Source of the DNA: Pollenia angustigena
Taxonomy: Eukaryota; Arthropoda; Insecta; Diptera; Polleniidae
DNA length: 64,000 bases
Assembly: GCA_930367215.1 (NCBI GenBank)
Contig: OV884060.1
Location: 204,169,253 to 204,233,252, forward strand
Direction of reading: 5' to 3'
Position numbers and translations under genes: made by a program
Shown: piece after piece, positions 33,906 to 44,533 of the stretch
Numbering within the stretch: the stretch's first letter is position 1
Layout of the letters: each line of letters opens with the position of its first letter
Notes under the pieces: generated by a model
Databases searched by the model: none
What the model saw: the letters and a program-made list of their open reading frames with translations, nothing else
What the model was told of the DNA's origin: nothing

Positions 33906-34076
33906 ATTTATATATATTTTTATTTAAGGTAAATATTTATTTTTTTATATTTGTTTTAAAACAGATTTAAATACAAAATAGCACACTTAATTATGAGGGG
34001 TTGTTCACAACAGTCGTATTTTTTCATATTATTATTTTAAGACATATGACTTTATGACACCTTGTGAATCACCCAA

Positions 34077-35679
34077 TAATAAAAAAAGTTATGGTCGGTC
34101 AAATTTTCGAGAGCATCTTGTCAGGGTGAGATTCATGTAAAAGTCATTTATGCCGGATATTATCAAGATATATATCAGCATCTGTGTAAATTAGAATTTT
34201 TTATCTTTAAGTAAATTAAGGGACCTACCAGTGCACAATTTTGGCATGACAAATTTTATATCAATATTTGTATTTTCGAGGAAATTATGGCATTAATAGC
34301 AATTATCGGCTGTGATATTTGTAGGGGAGCTTCGATCAAATATGGACCGATTCTAATAAAATGTGATAAGGCATTTTAGGTTGAAATAAAATATTTTTGG
34401 GCCGAATTTAATGTAACCAGCCATCTAGCCGGACGAAAATATATACAAAAATCCCTGCGGGAAAATTGTGTCATTTGTGTCATATAAAAAAATGGACCGA
34501 ATTATGATAGGTAAAAACAAGACATGTCGCTATACTGGTGATAAAGTGCCCTGCAAATAATAGCACCAGTCCAAACACGCTTGTAAAGAGTAGCCCACAA
34601 GGGACCAGGACTACTCCAAAAGTAACCCAAACTTATGGAAAAACATGGTCTATTTAACATTACGATGTCCTAGGGGAGGACCATAAAACCCACCTTTGGA
34701 CTACAAAGGAGTAGTTTTAAAACTACTCCATGGTATACACAAGAGGATTAGTTTTGAAGTCGTTTAAATGTCGTTAAAAAACGAAGATATGTCGTCTCAC
34801 TACAAACACTTTTTAACAATGGCATGGTCCATGCTTGCATTACATCGGACCAGTCCATGGTGCAGTCCATTTTATCAAAATGGATCAGGTGGTCCAATTT
34901 TATTTGCAGGGTATAGTTACTCTAGAGGAAAGGTAATTGACACAAAACTAGTTATTGGAATGTTTTTGTGCAAGCTGATGCTATATGTTTTTTATTACTA
35001 TAAATTAAGGAGATCTATCATATTGTTCATTCGGGACAATATCTGCGACAGACATTATTGTAACCGAAATTGAATGTGTCCCTTTAGGTTATTTCAGTGA
35101 CTTGTTACAAAGTGTCAAAAAGGTACAAATTAACCCCCTCCTAGGACATCGCCATGTAAAAGTCCCCTTCATATAAATTGTTAAAACTATAACCGGCCGC
35201 TATCATTTTAGAACTATCACGTGAAAAGTTTGGCGCTAGTTTTTTTTCCCCTAGGGATATTTGATACGATAGTGTGGGTTTTAATAGAAAAGCCTTCTAT
35301 TAAACAAAATTTAAAAAAAAATTTGCAAAAAATTGACTACAGTATGCAAAACAAAATGCTGCCAAAGGTAAAAATACACTAACAAATCGAAGCCAAAATT
35401 CATAAAAAGCCCGAAAACGGATAAATACATTGATTCTGCCTCCATTGCTCGTACATGGAAAAACATGCAACTGCTTGTTTACAGTTTTCCTGGTATTTAA
35501 TGTAAAACTAAAATTTTTAATAATTTTTTTTTTTTAATGTTTATAGCGGATTAGGATTAGAATTTTAATAATGTACATAGCGGTTAAAATAAAGACAAGG
35601 ATTTGGAAAACTTGCATATTTAGATAGATAATTTCATTACTTTAATTTGACAAAGAAAACATATTTATTTTTAACAAAC
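34077..35679. other. Intronic stretch, weak inverted repeat only
   Basis: CGATGTCCTAGG occurs at 34670 and inverted at 35138 with similar flanks, possibly ends of an old element. The 101-codon frame at 34768-35073 has no recognisable feature. Nothing else supported. Confidence 0.3.
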
Positions 35680-35770
35680 CTGCTGCATTATCAGTTGTAT
35701 CCACTACATTTGCTGAAGCATTTTCAGAAGAGGGAAGAGGTATTAATGGATTTACACTCAAATTCTCCAT
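35680..35770 (-). CDS. First coding exon of the minus-strand gene
   Basis: ATG at 35770-35768 opens MENLSVNPLIPLPSSENASA then NVVDTTDNAA plus one base, ending at donor G|GTTTGTTAA. The single leftover base joins the AT at the start of the exon at 21681 to make an Asp codon and keeps the frame open. The N-terminus is short, Ser/Pro/Asn-rich and without signal peptide or domain, suggesting a soluble, disordered start. The promoter should lie above 35770 in AT-rich sequence where I see no clear core motif. Product not recognised. Confidence 0.7.
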
Positions 35771-36220
35771 AGGTAACAATTTTCATACAAATATAACACA
35801 ACATTAACAGATCGAAAAATTCACCACACAAAACACTTTCGAATTTCAATAATCTTATTTTAATTATTTTTTTAGTAATTTTTTATAGATGTGATTTAAA
35901 ATGAATAAATAATTTTAATAATTTTTTTCACAAAATACAAGACACAATTAATTCAAATTAAAAGAATAATTTGTTTTAAAAAATACTGCATTGAAACAAA
36001 AAATATTTTTCACTTATTAAAAATATTTTTTTATGTTTTTTTTAATATTTATGAACACGTTATGGCATTTGTATGTGCATATGTATGCATGTAGGTATTA
36101 ATATTTATATATATTTTGTATACTTATACATATGTATACATACATATTTTAAGATTTTGAAAAAGAAAAATTTTAAATCAAGATATAAACACACCATTTC
36201 CAATAATATTTGTGAAAGTA

Positions 36221-36337
36221 ATGGAACAGTCGAACAAAGATCGTTATAAAATGTTGATGGATGGAAGAACTAGGAATAAAATTGCTTTCAAGTCGAAAAA
36301 GCCACGACTGAATTTTTATTTAATTTTCAAAAATTAG
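36221..36337 (+). CDS. Possible 38-codon ORF, divergent from the exon at 35770
   Basis: ATG GAA CAG opens MEQSNKDRYKMLMDGRTRNK, then a basic stretch, and a stop. Composition is more coding-like than its surroundings and it lies 450 bp from the start of the minus-strand gene. No donor site is convincing. The segment coding KKPRLNFYLIFKN resembles sequence at 38929-38990, so it may be repeat-derived. Confidence 0.2.
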   Translation: MEQSNKDRYKMLMDGRTRNKIAFKSKKPRLNFYLIFKN

Positions 36338-37103
36338 TATTAATAACAACTGTGATCTAAAAAGGACAAATTTTCTGTGATAATTTTAACATTTACATAT
36401 ATTTATTTTAATATTTTAAGTTTTGTGTGTTGTCCACCTATACAAAATACTGTGATATATCGAGTGATTTTTTAGCTATTATATTTTTGGCAACACTGGT
36501 TTAAACAGCTGACGCACGTTTCGTGTTTTGTTTCACTGTCAAACATCTTCAGTTTGGTCTATTATTTAACCATGAATCGTCTTACAAACGAACAACGCTT
36601 GCAAATTATTGAATTTTATTATCGAAATGCGTGCTCTGTTAAGAAAGTTCATCGCGCGCTTCTTCTATTTTATGGTCAGTTTAATCGACCCACTGAAGCG
36701 GCTATTCGGGCTATTGCGACTAAATTTCGCACCAAATTTTCATTGTTGGACATTAAACCACCAACACGCTTACGTTTGGTGCGGTTTATGGGCTGGTGGC
36801 ATCATTGGACCGTACTTCTTCAAAGATTAGAGAGTCGTAACGTAACTGTGAATGGTGAGCGCTACCGTGAGATGAAATCCAACTTTTTTTTACCCAAAAT
36901 GCAAGAGCTTGACTTGCATGACATGTGGTTTCAACAAGACGGTGCTACATGCCACACAGCACGCTTAACAATGGATTTATTGAGAGGCGAGTTCGGTGAA
37001 CATTTTATTTCACGTTCGGGACCGGTCAATTGGCCGCCTAGATCGTGCGATTTAACGCCTTTAGACTATTTTTTGTGGGGCTATGTTAAAGCTCATGTCT
37101 ATA

Positions 37104-37716
37104 CAGTATTTATCGGATATAAGAACATCTCATATAAGAACAAAACGCTTTTAAGAAACATTTTCAAAAACACCATGTCTTCTTAGTGATTTTTCTAACA
37201 AAAAAGGTTTCATATAAGAAAAACGCTTATAAGAAAAAAACTGATTAAAGAACATTTTTCTTAAACACCAAAACCACAAAATGTACAGAAAAAGAATTTA
37301 TATAAGAAACTTCCAACGGCAACACAGAATTTATGTAGTTTGCATGGACAACGCCGTTTTCTGACAGCTTTACAACAAGAACAAAGTTTTTTTACTTTTA
37401 GTTTTAGATGAGCGAGCTGGTACTCATGAGAAGCTTTGTGTTTTTTGCCAATAAAAACAAAAGTTAAAATTTTTAAAGAAATACAAAACGGTATAAAAAG
37501 AAGCGAAATTGCAAAAACATCTAAAATAGTGAAAAACTCAAAAGTTAGAAATGTTAACAAAAAAAGAGACAGAAATCCAAAATATGAAAGTCTTATGACC
37601 ATAGCTACTTATATAAGAAATAAGTTTCTTATATAAAATAAATGTATATAAGAAAGAAACGCTTATAAAAAACTTTTTTCGTGGATTTTTAAGTTTCTTA
37701 TATCCGATAAATACTG
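37104..37716. mobile_element. Pogo-like deletion derivative, 613 bp
   Basis: Perfect 22-bp terminal inverted repeats (37104-37125, 37695-37716) beginning CAGTATTTATCGG, with TA at 37102-37103 and 37717-37718. The rest of the mariner transposase continues on both sides, so the boundaries are certain. TATAAGAA motifs recur about ten times inside. CAGT ends, TA target and a CENP-B-like reading frame fit the pogo group. Confidence 0.85.
37436..37636 (+). pseudogene. CENP-B/pogo N-terminal DNA-binding domain remnant
   Basis: The frame contains KTKVKIFKEIQNGIKRSEIA then KTSKIVKNSKVRNVNKK. This is the helix-turn-helix pattern (basic start, NG turn, IA..., I.KS) that opens pogo and CENP-B-type transposases. 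The rest of the transposase, including the catalytic domain, is deleted, and the frame ends at 37636 within the element. Confidence 0.6.
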
Positions 37717-38040
37717 TACACACATGCCCGCTTCAATTGACGCATTGGAAGACAACATTGAAGCATTTATTCATGAGATACCGGCCGAAATGTTGGAAAG
37801 AGTATGCCAAAATTGGACTAAGCGGATAGACCATTTGAGGCGCAATCACGGTCAACATTTCAACATTTGCATGAAATAATCTTCAAACATTAAATTATAT
37901 GGACCGTACTATCGATTAAAATAAAGATTAATGCATTTTTCTGAATTTTATGTGTTTTTTTTAAACTTTCCTATAGCTTTTAAAAAATCAACCTTTATTT
38001 TACAAATGATGTAAACTGACGAAAAAGATTATTATTTTAA

Positions 38041-38140
38041 TAAAACACAATCCCTGAAGAAGTTGGAAAGAATACCAACGAAACGTCGAATTTTATTGAT
38101 AATGAAATAAATAATCTTTTATTTACATTAAATTAATGAC
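38041..38140 (+). ncRNA. Second hammerhead-like motif
   Basis: CTGAAGA (38054-38060), a GTTGG/CCAAC stem II with 8-nt loop, GAAA (38080-38083) and GTC (38085-38087) are in hammerhead order. One unpaired A follows the core and stem I is poor. It sits just right of the mariner copy. Probably a degenerate retroelement terminus. Confidence 0.35.
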
Positions 38141-38182
38141 CTTGAAAGCCTGTATATAGAAAACTATAAAAACTATTTAGAG

Positions 38183-38725
38183 CAGTGTTCGAAAATAAAC
38201 AGTACATTATTTAACATTCGGCTCACACACCCAGGAACGATATCTATTTTTTAGTGTTTGTGTAGACATACACAACCCTTAATACCGTTCGTAACTATTT
38301 TCAAGAAAAAACAGAAGATTATATAATGTTCGGTTCTTCGTTAAAAATCAGAACAATTGTAGTGATACTGTAGACAAACATTATATTTTAATGTTCTATA
38401 ATGTTTTTTTCGTGTGTGTATTTTGTTTTTGTAAAATATGTTTGGTTTTTTTTTTTACCAGCCAAAAGGGACGAACATTAACGAGCCGAACCGAACACAT
38501 TGAAGTTTGTGGATTTTCAAAAAAAACCGAACGGAATAAAATGTTCACATCTTTTGTTGGGTTTGATAAAAACAGTAATATTTTTGTGTTCGAAAGATGA
38601 CTAACAGGGAAACGTTATTTTTTTTTAATGATTTTCTACACAAACACTATTAGCGTTTGTGTTTTCCACAAATCTACCGAACCGAACATTAAGAAACGAT
38701 ATTTAGTGTTTATTTTCGAACACTG
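38183..38725. mobile_element. hAT-like MITE (CAGTGTTCGAAAATAAACA), full copy
   Basis: Perfect 19-bp ends, 543 bp, flanked by perfect ATTTAGAG octamers (38175-38182, 38726-38733). Interior with CCGAACC/GGTTCGG-type motifs. The frame at 38391-38600 is a shadow. Confidence 0.85.
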
Positions 38726-38780
38726 ATTTAGAGTAATCAAAAAAGGTCGATAAATACTTATAATTATAGTATTTTTTTAT

Positions 38781-39088
38781 TTCCTGTGCAGAGAAACATT
38801 ATGTTTTTTTTCATAAACTCAAAGGAAAAATTCGGCCTGTTTACTGACCTCCCTGTGTTTCCCCAAGGGTATGTGGGGAAACATTTAAAGGGTATTCCAC
38901 CTCTGGGTTACGTCTGGGAAAATCAGAAAAAGTCACGACTGCCAGAATCAGCCCCTGGCTTGAGTTTTTATTTAATTTTTAAAAATTAGTTTTTTTTCCT
39001 GTGCAGAGAAACATTAAGTTTTTTTTTTTTCATAAACTTAAAGGAAAAATTCGGCCTGTTTACTGACCTCCCTGTGTTCCGCCAAGGC
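38781..39088. repeat. Two direct copies of a 90-100-bp segment
   Basis: 38781-38880 and 38996-39088 share TTCCTGTGCAGAGAAACATT and AATTCGGCCTGTTTACTGAC at a 215-bp offset. Each copy carries a splice-acceptor-like TTCCTGTGCAG. Origin unknown. The sequence just after (39090-39250) is unusually GC-rich. Confidence 0.65.
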
Positions 39089-39270
39089 AGAGTTCAAAAT
39101 CGACAGAAAATGAGATCGCAGCTGAATAGGTATCAGATCAGGTGCCACGGCAGACAGTTGCCCCGCCGTCACGGCACCGAACTGACTATTGGTTGAGGAC
39201 CCTTCGGCGGTCACGTGGTGGTTTCGTGGGAAGAGTTCGAAAATTCCTAGGTGCGGTTGCTATATAACAG

Positions 39271-39975
39271 AAAGGTGGAAAGGGTATACATATATAAATT
39301 TATCATTCCGTTTGTAATTTCTACAGTATTGAACTAAGACCCTAAAAAGTATTTATATATACTCCGGGTCCTTAATAGCGAAGTTGATTTAACGATGTCC
39401 ATCCGTCCGTCTGTCCGTTTGTATGCTGAAGAAGGCCTCAGAAGTGATCGGGACTAGTTTGTTATATATTAATGTCACATATACTTCGTTAAAGTCTACT
39501 ATTGGGTTAGATCGGTCCTCAAATGCCTGAGATATCAGCAAAAAACTCCAATTGTCTCTCATTTTGGGTGCGTTCGTAAATGCATCACTGCGCTGCATCA
39601 GTAATTTCAAATCGTTATGCATATATTTATCAGTGAAGTAAATGTAGACCAACAAATTGTGAAATAACCCACAAAAATAATAGTTATACAATAAAAAAAA
39701 AATTATAATTATTTTTTATCGGCTTTAAAAAAGTTGGCTTTTCTGATGCAGCGCAGTGATGCATTTACGAACGCACCCTTTCTTTTATGTATATCTAGAG
39801 AACGGCAAGAGCCAAAATAAGGTACAAGCAAGCATCTTGTTTAGCAATACACAACATTCGACAAAATGTGGGCGGTATTGGAGAAGTGGGTGCGGCACAA
39901 AATAGATTTGTTTATATCTAAAAAATGGTTTTCTTTCTTTTTGTTATCGTGCCATGGTGAAGGGTCTTACTTCTT
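39271..39975 (+). mobile_element. Helentron-like repeat H2
   Basis: Shares with H1 and H4 the order GGGTATA...CATTCCGTTTGTAATTTCTAC, TGGGTCCTTAAT-type box, GATGTCCATCCGTCCGTC and GAGAACGGCAAGAGCC. Interrupted by the MITE at 39566-39778. Ends are degraded. Confidence 0.5.
39566..39778. mobile_element. Harbinger-like MITE (GGGTGCGTTCG), 213 bp
   Basis: About 36-bp near-perfect inverted ends starting GGGTGCGTTCGTAAATGCAT, flanked by TTT on both sides. H1 provides the empty site (single TTTTCTTTTATG). A 3-bp duplication fits PIF/Harbinger-type transposition. Confidence 0.8.
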
Positions 39976-40784
39976 TTAAATAATAAATTTTTTCTATTTG
40001 AATAAAACTATTGTTTTTAGTCTATTTGTTCATTATGATTTTATGAACATCACAAATAGTAGTTAAGGAAATGGTGTTAAAATAACATCTAGTACACTCA
40101 TAAAAAAAAACTCGCACACACAAAATTTCATATTTAAGGAACCATACAAAATGAAACACTGACTAATTTACACTCACACACACTCACTTACACTAGTTAG
40201 AGCATGAATACCGAAGAAAATTCTGTATTTTTCCTTAAAATGTATTTTTTTTTTTTAAATAATATAATATAATAGTGTGGTGAATGTATATTTTCGGTTG
40301 AATTATAATTAAATTTTTTTTTTCGTTTTTCCAATATTTTTTTTTGGGAATTTATTTTTATTTTTTCTTTAATTTTAGATAATTCTAAAAATTGCACTTT
40401 TTTCGCCGATTATTACGAAACCGTTTCTGTTTTTTTGGGACATTTAAGTTAATTATTAAAATTTGTTTTGTTTTTATTCAGTTTAATATATGGAAATATT
40501 TTTTTACACAAAATTTCAGTATGAATCACATAAAAACGACGTTTGTATGTATGTATATCTAATAGATATTTTCAAAATTTTTTACCATTTAGCTTTTTTA
40601 ATATAAGTATGTATTTTTAAATAAAAAATTATCAAAATTTTATTTATGATTAATCGTTAAAAATTCGTACGCGCTCATCCAGTCAATAGTACCTGGATCT
40701 TCGATAGTTTTCCTCAGACTGACTAAGTGAGCATACAATTTTCTTTTAGACCGGTGAAAATTATGCGAGCATTTTCAGTTTTAA

Positions 40785-40870
40785 CACCCTTCACCACAGG
40801 TACAAAGAGTCTCGATAAGTTTGTCATTCCGTTTGTTAGTTCTATATTATATTTTAGAATTTGTAAAGTA
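40785..40870 (+). repeat. Fragment of a Helentron-like 5' end
   Basis: ACCCTTCACCACAGG followed by GATAAGTTTGTCATTCCGTT matches the start of H1/H4-type repeats. The remainder is missing. Confidence 0.5.
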
Positions 40871-40923
40871 AAATGATCACTTACGGTTTAGAAGTTTTTT
40901 GCGCTTGCAAAAAAATTTGCATA

Positions 40924-41978
40924 CACAGAAAAAATTATTTTTCCAATTCAAACAAAAAATTTGTAGAATCAAACAATTTTTTGTCTGACATCGGTCCAAT
41001 AAACAAATTTGCATAATCAAACAATTTATTTGCATTTTGTTTATTGGAAAAAAAAACACTGATTTTTTCAAACAAATAATTTAACTGAATCAAACAAAAA
41101 GTTTACTGAAATTCATAATATGAATTATACTAAATTTCAAAATAAAAAAAAAAAGTTTTTGCACAAGCAATGACGCGCACACAAGTAAGCACTGTATGAG
41201 AAGATGACGGCAGAGCAGAGCCGCCGGCTGGCTTTGAGACACATTTGTTTGTTGGAATAATTTTTCAACGAAGTCTAGTCTAATGCTGGGTACACACTAT
41301 GCAACACGTTTACGCAATCCAGTGAATTAAATTCATTTTCATTCATTTCAGATTGCATACACATCAAAACGCTTTGATATTTTGAGGTTGCATTGAAACA
41401 GTTTCCATGTAGGTTGCACTGTGTGTACCCAGCATTACTTATACCCACAATGTTTTTCTTTATCACTCTCTGTTGCTGTATCATTTCCTTTGCTAAAGAA
41501 GAAATGTAACCAAAAACGGCAGCAGACCGACTCGATATGTTTTTCGTCATCATTCTATTTTTGTATTTGATGTATTTAACCAAACAGTTTTAAAAAATTG
41601 AATACGGGATTTTGTTTCTTGAAATATTGTTTCTGCTATTGTTTTTCTTATAGTTGCACTTTTTTAAAGCGTCCAAAAATAGACTGTGTGTTTTTGTTGT
41701 TGTTCTTATATTTCACATAAAGAAGTAATGCTTACGATCAAATAAAAAAATGCAAAAAGACGACAACATTAAAGAGCGTTAAATATTTCATACAAAATTA
41801 TGAAAACTTGACACCAATAACGCGTTTATTATATTTTTGAAGAGTTGTCCACATTTTTGTTGGTTAAATAAAAATCAAACAAAAATATTGTTTGAATCAG
41901 TAAAAAAATTTATAGAAATTAAAAAAATTTTCAAACAAGCGTTTGTTTGAAAATAATTCGGCAATAATTTTTTCTGTG
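40924..41978. mobile_element. TIR element CACAGAAAAAATTATT with CAAACAA theme
   Basis: Perfect 16-bp ends CACAGAAAAAATTATT, ATA on both sides. CAAACAA/TTGTTTG-type words recur many times at both ends. 1055 bp including the MITE at 41283-41435. The minus-strand frames here are shadows. Confidence 0.65.
41283..41435. mobile_element. 153-bp MITE (ATGCTGGGTACACAC)
   Basis: Ends ATGCTGGGTACACAC and mirror, TA on both sides (41281-41282, 41436-41437). Nested in the CACAG element. The 102-codon minus-strand frame at 41275-41583 reads across it. Confidence 0.7.
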
Positions 41979-42613
41979 ATAACTCTTAAACTTATGGATA
42001 TCCCATTCTTAAGCTTTTACAGTATAAGAAGGATACCTTAAGCTTATTTTTGGTAAAAAAAAAAACAAAATAGGAAAAGTTATCCAAGTTTGAAAAATTT
42101 TAATTTAAATTGGTCATTTCCGGTTTTACAGATGAAAAATGTTTTCAATCTTTTTTTTTTTGCATTTTTTTGTAGTTTTGTTGCATATTTTTCTAGTTCG
42201 AAATGATAATTTAACAAAATTATTTTTCAAAAACGGCAACACTTTAGCACACCATAGCTAGACAAATAAATATCATCAAAAAATATTTGGCCCACACATT
42301 CATACTTACTAGAATTATAGTTACGGCAAATATTAATAAATTTAGGCAAACATTTTTTTTTTTATGTCCGCTTCACGAATAATGCCTCATATATAGTCTG
42401 GGTCCTTATGTGTAGCGAAACTGTTTTAACGATGTCCGTCTGTATGGATGAAATGGGTTATCCGACGACCCCAGGAATAATGAAGGCAAGGTTGTGATAT
42501 ACATATCGCACACCAAGTTCAAAAGTGACTTAACTCAGCCGTATTCATAATGAAAATTTGGCATGAAGTTAGCAAAAAACTTATTCATAATACATTACGC
42601 AAACTCTGGCTAA

Positions 42614-42758
42614 AGGTAGAAGAACATAACACACGTTAATTCGTCGACGTTTGTCGTGCGTTTAAAAACTTTAGCGCATGAAAATACACTAGTTTAACTT
42701 TTTTTGACAGAAGTCTACAAAGCGCGCGCGCACTAACGCGTGTTATGTACTTCTACCT
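42614..42758. mobile_element. Harbinger-like MITE (AGGTAGAAG), 145 bp
   Basis: Inverted ends AGGTAGAAG then ACATAACAC(A/G)CGTTA, flanked by TAA on both sides (42611-42613, 42759-42761). Confidence 0.75.
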
Positions 42759-43364
42759 TAACGATTCGCTTAACTCTTGTTAATTAACTGCCAAACGTTT
42801 GGCAACTTGTGAAAAACAGCCATTTAATGTCAAATAATTTTGTTTGTTTTTTATAAATAACTGTTTTTTTAATTAACTGTCTTTTACTTAATTTATTTTA
42901 ATTTTGAAAACTTATTAACATTTTTAAATGTTAAGGGAAAAACAAAAAAAAAAGGAAAAATAACAAATTCAGCGATGATTAATGCAAAACGTGTTGCATT
43001 TTTGAGTAACACAATGTGGCATCATAAAAATTAAGAGTTGATTTATTAAAAGTTGGCAGGTGAAGAAAAGTTCGTTATGAATTAAATTTGTGCCAACAAG
43101 CTGCTAAGCTTAATCGGCATTCTAGTTAAGGCTAGATTACACTATCTCACACGTCTTACGTATTCCATAAAACTTTGTGAAATAGAAATCTAATAAGTTT
43201 TGTTGAGACTGTCAAAAAACCTAATTTAACATGACAGTTTGTGTTCATAAAAATGCAACCCTGATCCAATGAAAATTATAATTGTTTAGAAATTTTTCAA
43301 AAAACGATGAAGTCGTATGGGATGTCAAACCTTTTTCATAATACTTGTAATTTTCATCACACAC

Positions 43365-43502
43365 GCATTCACACTATCAGACTTTTACATATTACTTGAG
43401 TTTTTGACATGTATTAATACAAAGAATAATAGTGCATTCACACTATCAGACTTTTACATATTACTTGAGTTTTTGACATTTATTAATACAAAGAATAATA
43501 GT
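43365..43502. repeat. 69-bp tandem duplication
   Basis: 43365-43433 and 43434-43502 are nearly identical (ACTATCAGACTTTTACATAT shared). The 67-codon frame at 43317-43520 shows the same repeat twice and is not a gene. Confidence 0.85.
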
Positions 43503-43610
43503 GTAAACAAGCAGCCTTAAGCAGCTCGTTGTACGTAGTGTACAAACTGTGGCTAACTTTTTGTTATGAATACGGCTGTAGATTAACGACAATTTTTAGT
43601 TGTGACATTT

Positions 43611-44318
43611 TTATACCCACACCACAATAGTGGAGAGGGTATTATGCATTTGTGCTGATGTGTGTAACGCCTTAAAATATTGGTCGTAGACCCACCTCAA
43701 AGTATACCGATCGACTCAGAATCACTTTCTGAGTCGAACTAACTATGTCCGTCCGGCTGGCTGGCTGGATGTCCATGTAACCTTGTGCGCAAAGTACAAG
43801 TCGCAATTTTGGAGATAATTTGATCAAATTTGGGACATAGGTTCTTATTGGCACAAAGACCAAGCCTATTGAAAATGGGCAAAATTCTAGGACCACGAGG
43901 AAAGATAGGGGGAAATTTCTTCCTCTCAGAAACTATCAAACCGACTTTAATGGAATTTAAAGCATACATAGAACCATATCTTTATGGAAACAAAAGGGAT
44001 GCATTTTTAAAAAAATAGGACCACGAGGGGAGATAGGGCCAATTTCTGCCTCTCAACCCCATTTTAATTCAATTCAAAACATAGATAGATCCATATCTAC
44101 ATGGACACATAAGCTATACAGTTTTTCAAAAATAGGATCACAAGGGGAGGTAGGGGGCAATTTCTGCCACTCACAAACTTTTAAACCGATTTTAATGACT
44201 TTTATAAACATAGATAAATCCGTATTTATATGGGCATATAAGAATGGTGTGTTTTTTAATACTGTGGTGTAGGGTTTCATATGGTCGGGCTTGACCGACT
44301 ATACTTTCTTACTTGTTT
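43611..44318 (+). mobile_element. Helentron-like repeat, family G, copy 3
   Basis: TTATACCCACACCACAATAG start and GGTCGGGCTTGACCGACTAT hairpin with ACTTTCTTACTTGTTT end. Internal units of about 120 bp as in copy 1. Confidence 0.7.
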
Positions 44319-44533
44319 ATTATGTATTACTTTAAGTTATGCCACTTTAGCTGAATACTTTTTCAAGTTTTCACACTGTTGCCAAATTCTAAACCGACAC
44401 AGGTAATTAATATAAATTCCAACGAGGATTTATTTTATCAAAAGTGTCACAATTCGAATTCAGACTATTTAGCATTTGGCAGTAGGGATCTAGTACAATT
44501 ATATTTTCTGACACAACTTAAAAATAGTCACTT

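Larger units (their letters stand above)
32419..34076. mobile_element. MITE E3, expanded by nested sequence
   Basis: Left end TGGGATATTCACAAGGTGTG, right end CACCTTGTGAATCACCCA. The interior at 33075-33185 matches E2 inverted. It contains E4 (32486-33045), a SINE-like piece and a duplicated 40-bp segment. Confidence 0.55.
21682..35679 (-). other. 13,998-bp intron of the minus-strand gene
   Basis: Bounded by a GTTTGTTAA donor (35679) and a TTTTCAG acceptor (21682). Its length is made largely of transposons: the DDE element, Helentron-like repeats, MITEs, a mariner, LINE debris and a SINE-like piece, all listed separately. Stretches with nothing recognisable: 21682-22121, 25889-26237, 27226-27930, 28690-29392. 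Confidence 0.65.
36572..37879 (+). pseudogene. DD41D mariner transposase, deleted and interrupted
   Basis: Starts MNRLTNEQRLQIIEFYYRN and keeps the helix-turn-helix region to KPPTRLRLV. A deletion and frameshift then join it to WCGLWAGGIIGPYFFKD, so the first aspartate is gone. WFQQDGATCH and CDLTPLDYFLWGYVK, the second and third catalytic aspartates with the 41-residue spacing, are intact. At VYT the frame is broken by the 613-bp insertion. The C-terminal block resumes at 37723 (PASIDALEDNIEAFIHEIPA) and ends at 37879. Confidence 0.8.
36460..37995 (+). mobile_element. Rosa-type (DD41D) mariner relic, copy 3, split by a pogo-like element
   Basis: Ends TCGAGTGATTTTTTAGCT and TTAAAAAATCAACCT, TA on both sides. 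Closest to the 9678 copy. Total 1536 bp, of which 615 are the nested element and its TA. Confidence 0.8.
42536..43578. mobile_element. TIR element (CAGCCGTATTCATAA), 1.04 kb
   Basis: Perfect 15-bp ends CAGCCGTATTCATAA. Inside are a Harbinger-like MITE (42614-42758) and a 69-bp tandem duplication (43365-43502). Non-coding. Confidence 0.6.

Noticed and set aside
34768..35073. 101-codon plus-strand frame
   Set aside because: No domain, no coding composition, and it lies inside the intron of the minus-strand gene without splice signals.
36221..36337. Bidirectional promoter pairing this small ORF with the minus-strand gene
   Set aside because: The ORF lacks a donor site and part of it resembles sequence at 38.9 kb, so a real gene here is doubtful.
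41275..41583. 102-codon minus-strand frame with serine/asparagine content
   Set aside because: Half of it reads through a 153-bp MITE (41283-41435).
43317..43520. 67-codon frame with an internal peptide duplication
   Set aside because: The duplication is the 69-bp tandem DNA repeat. Length 69 is a multiple of three, so any frame would show it.
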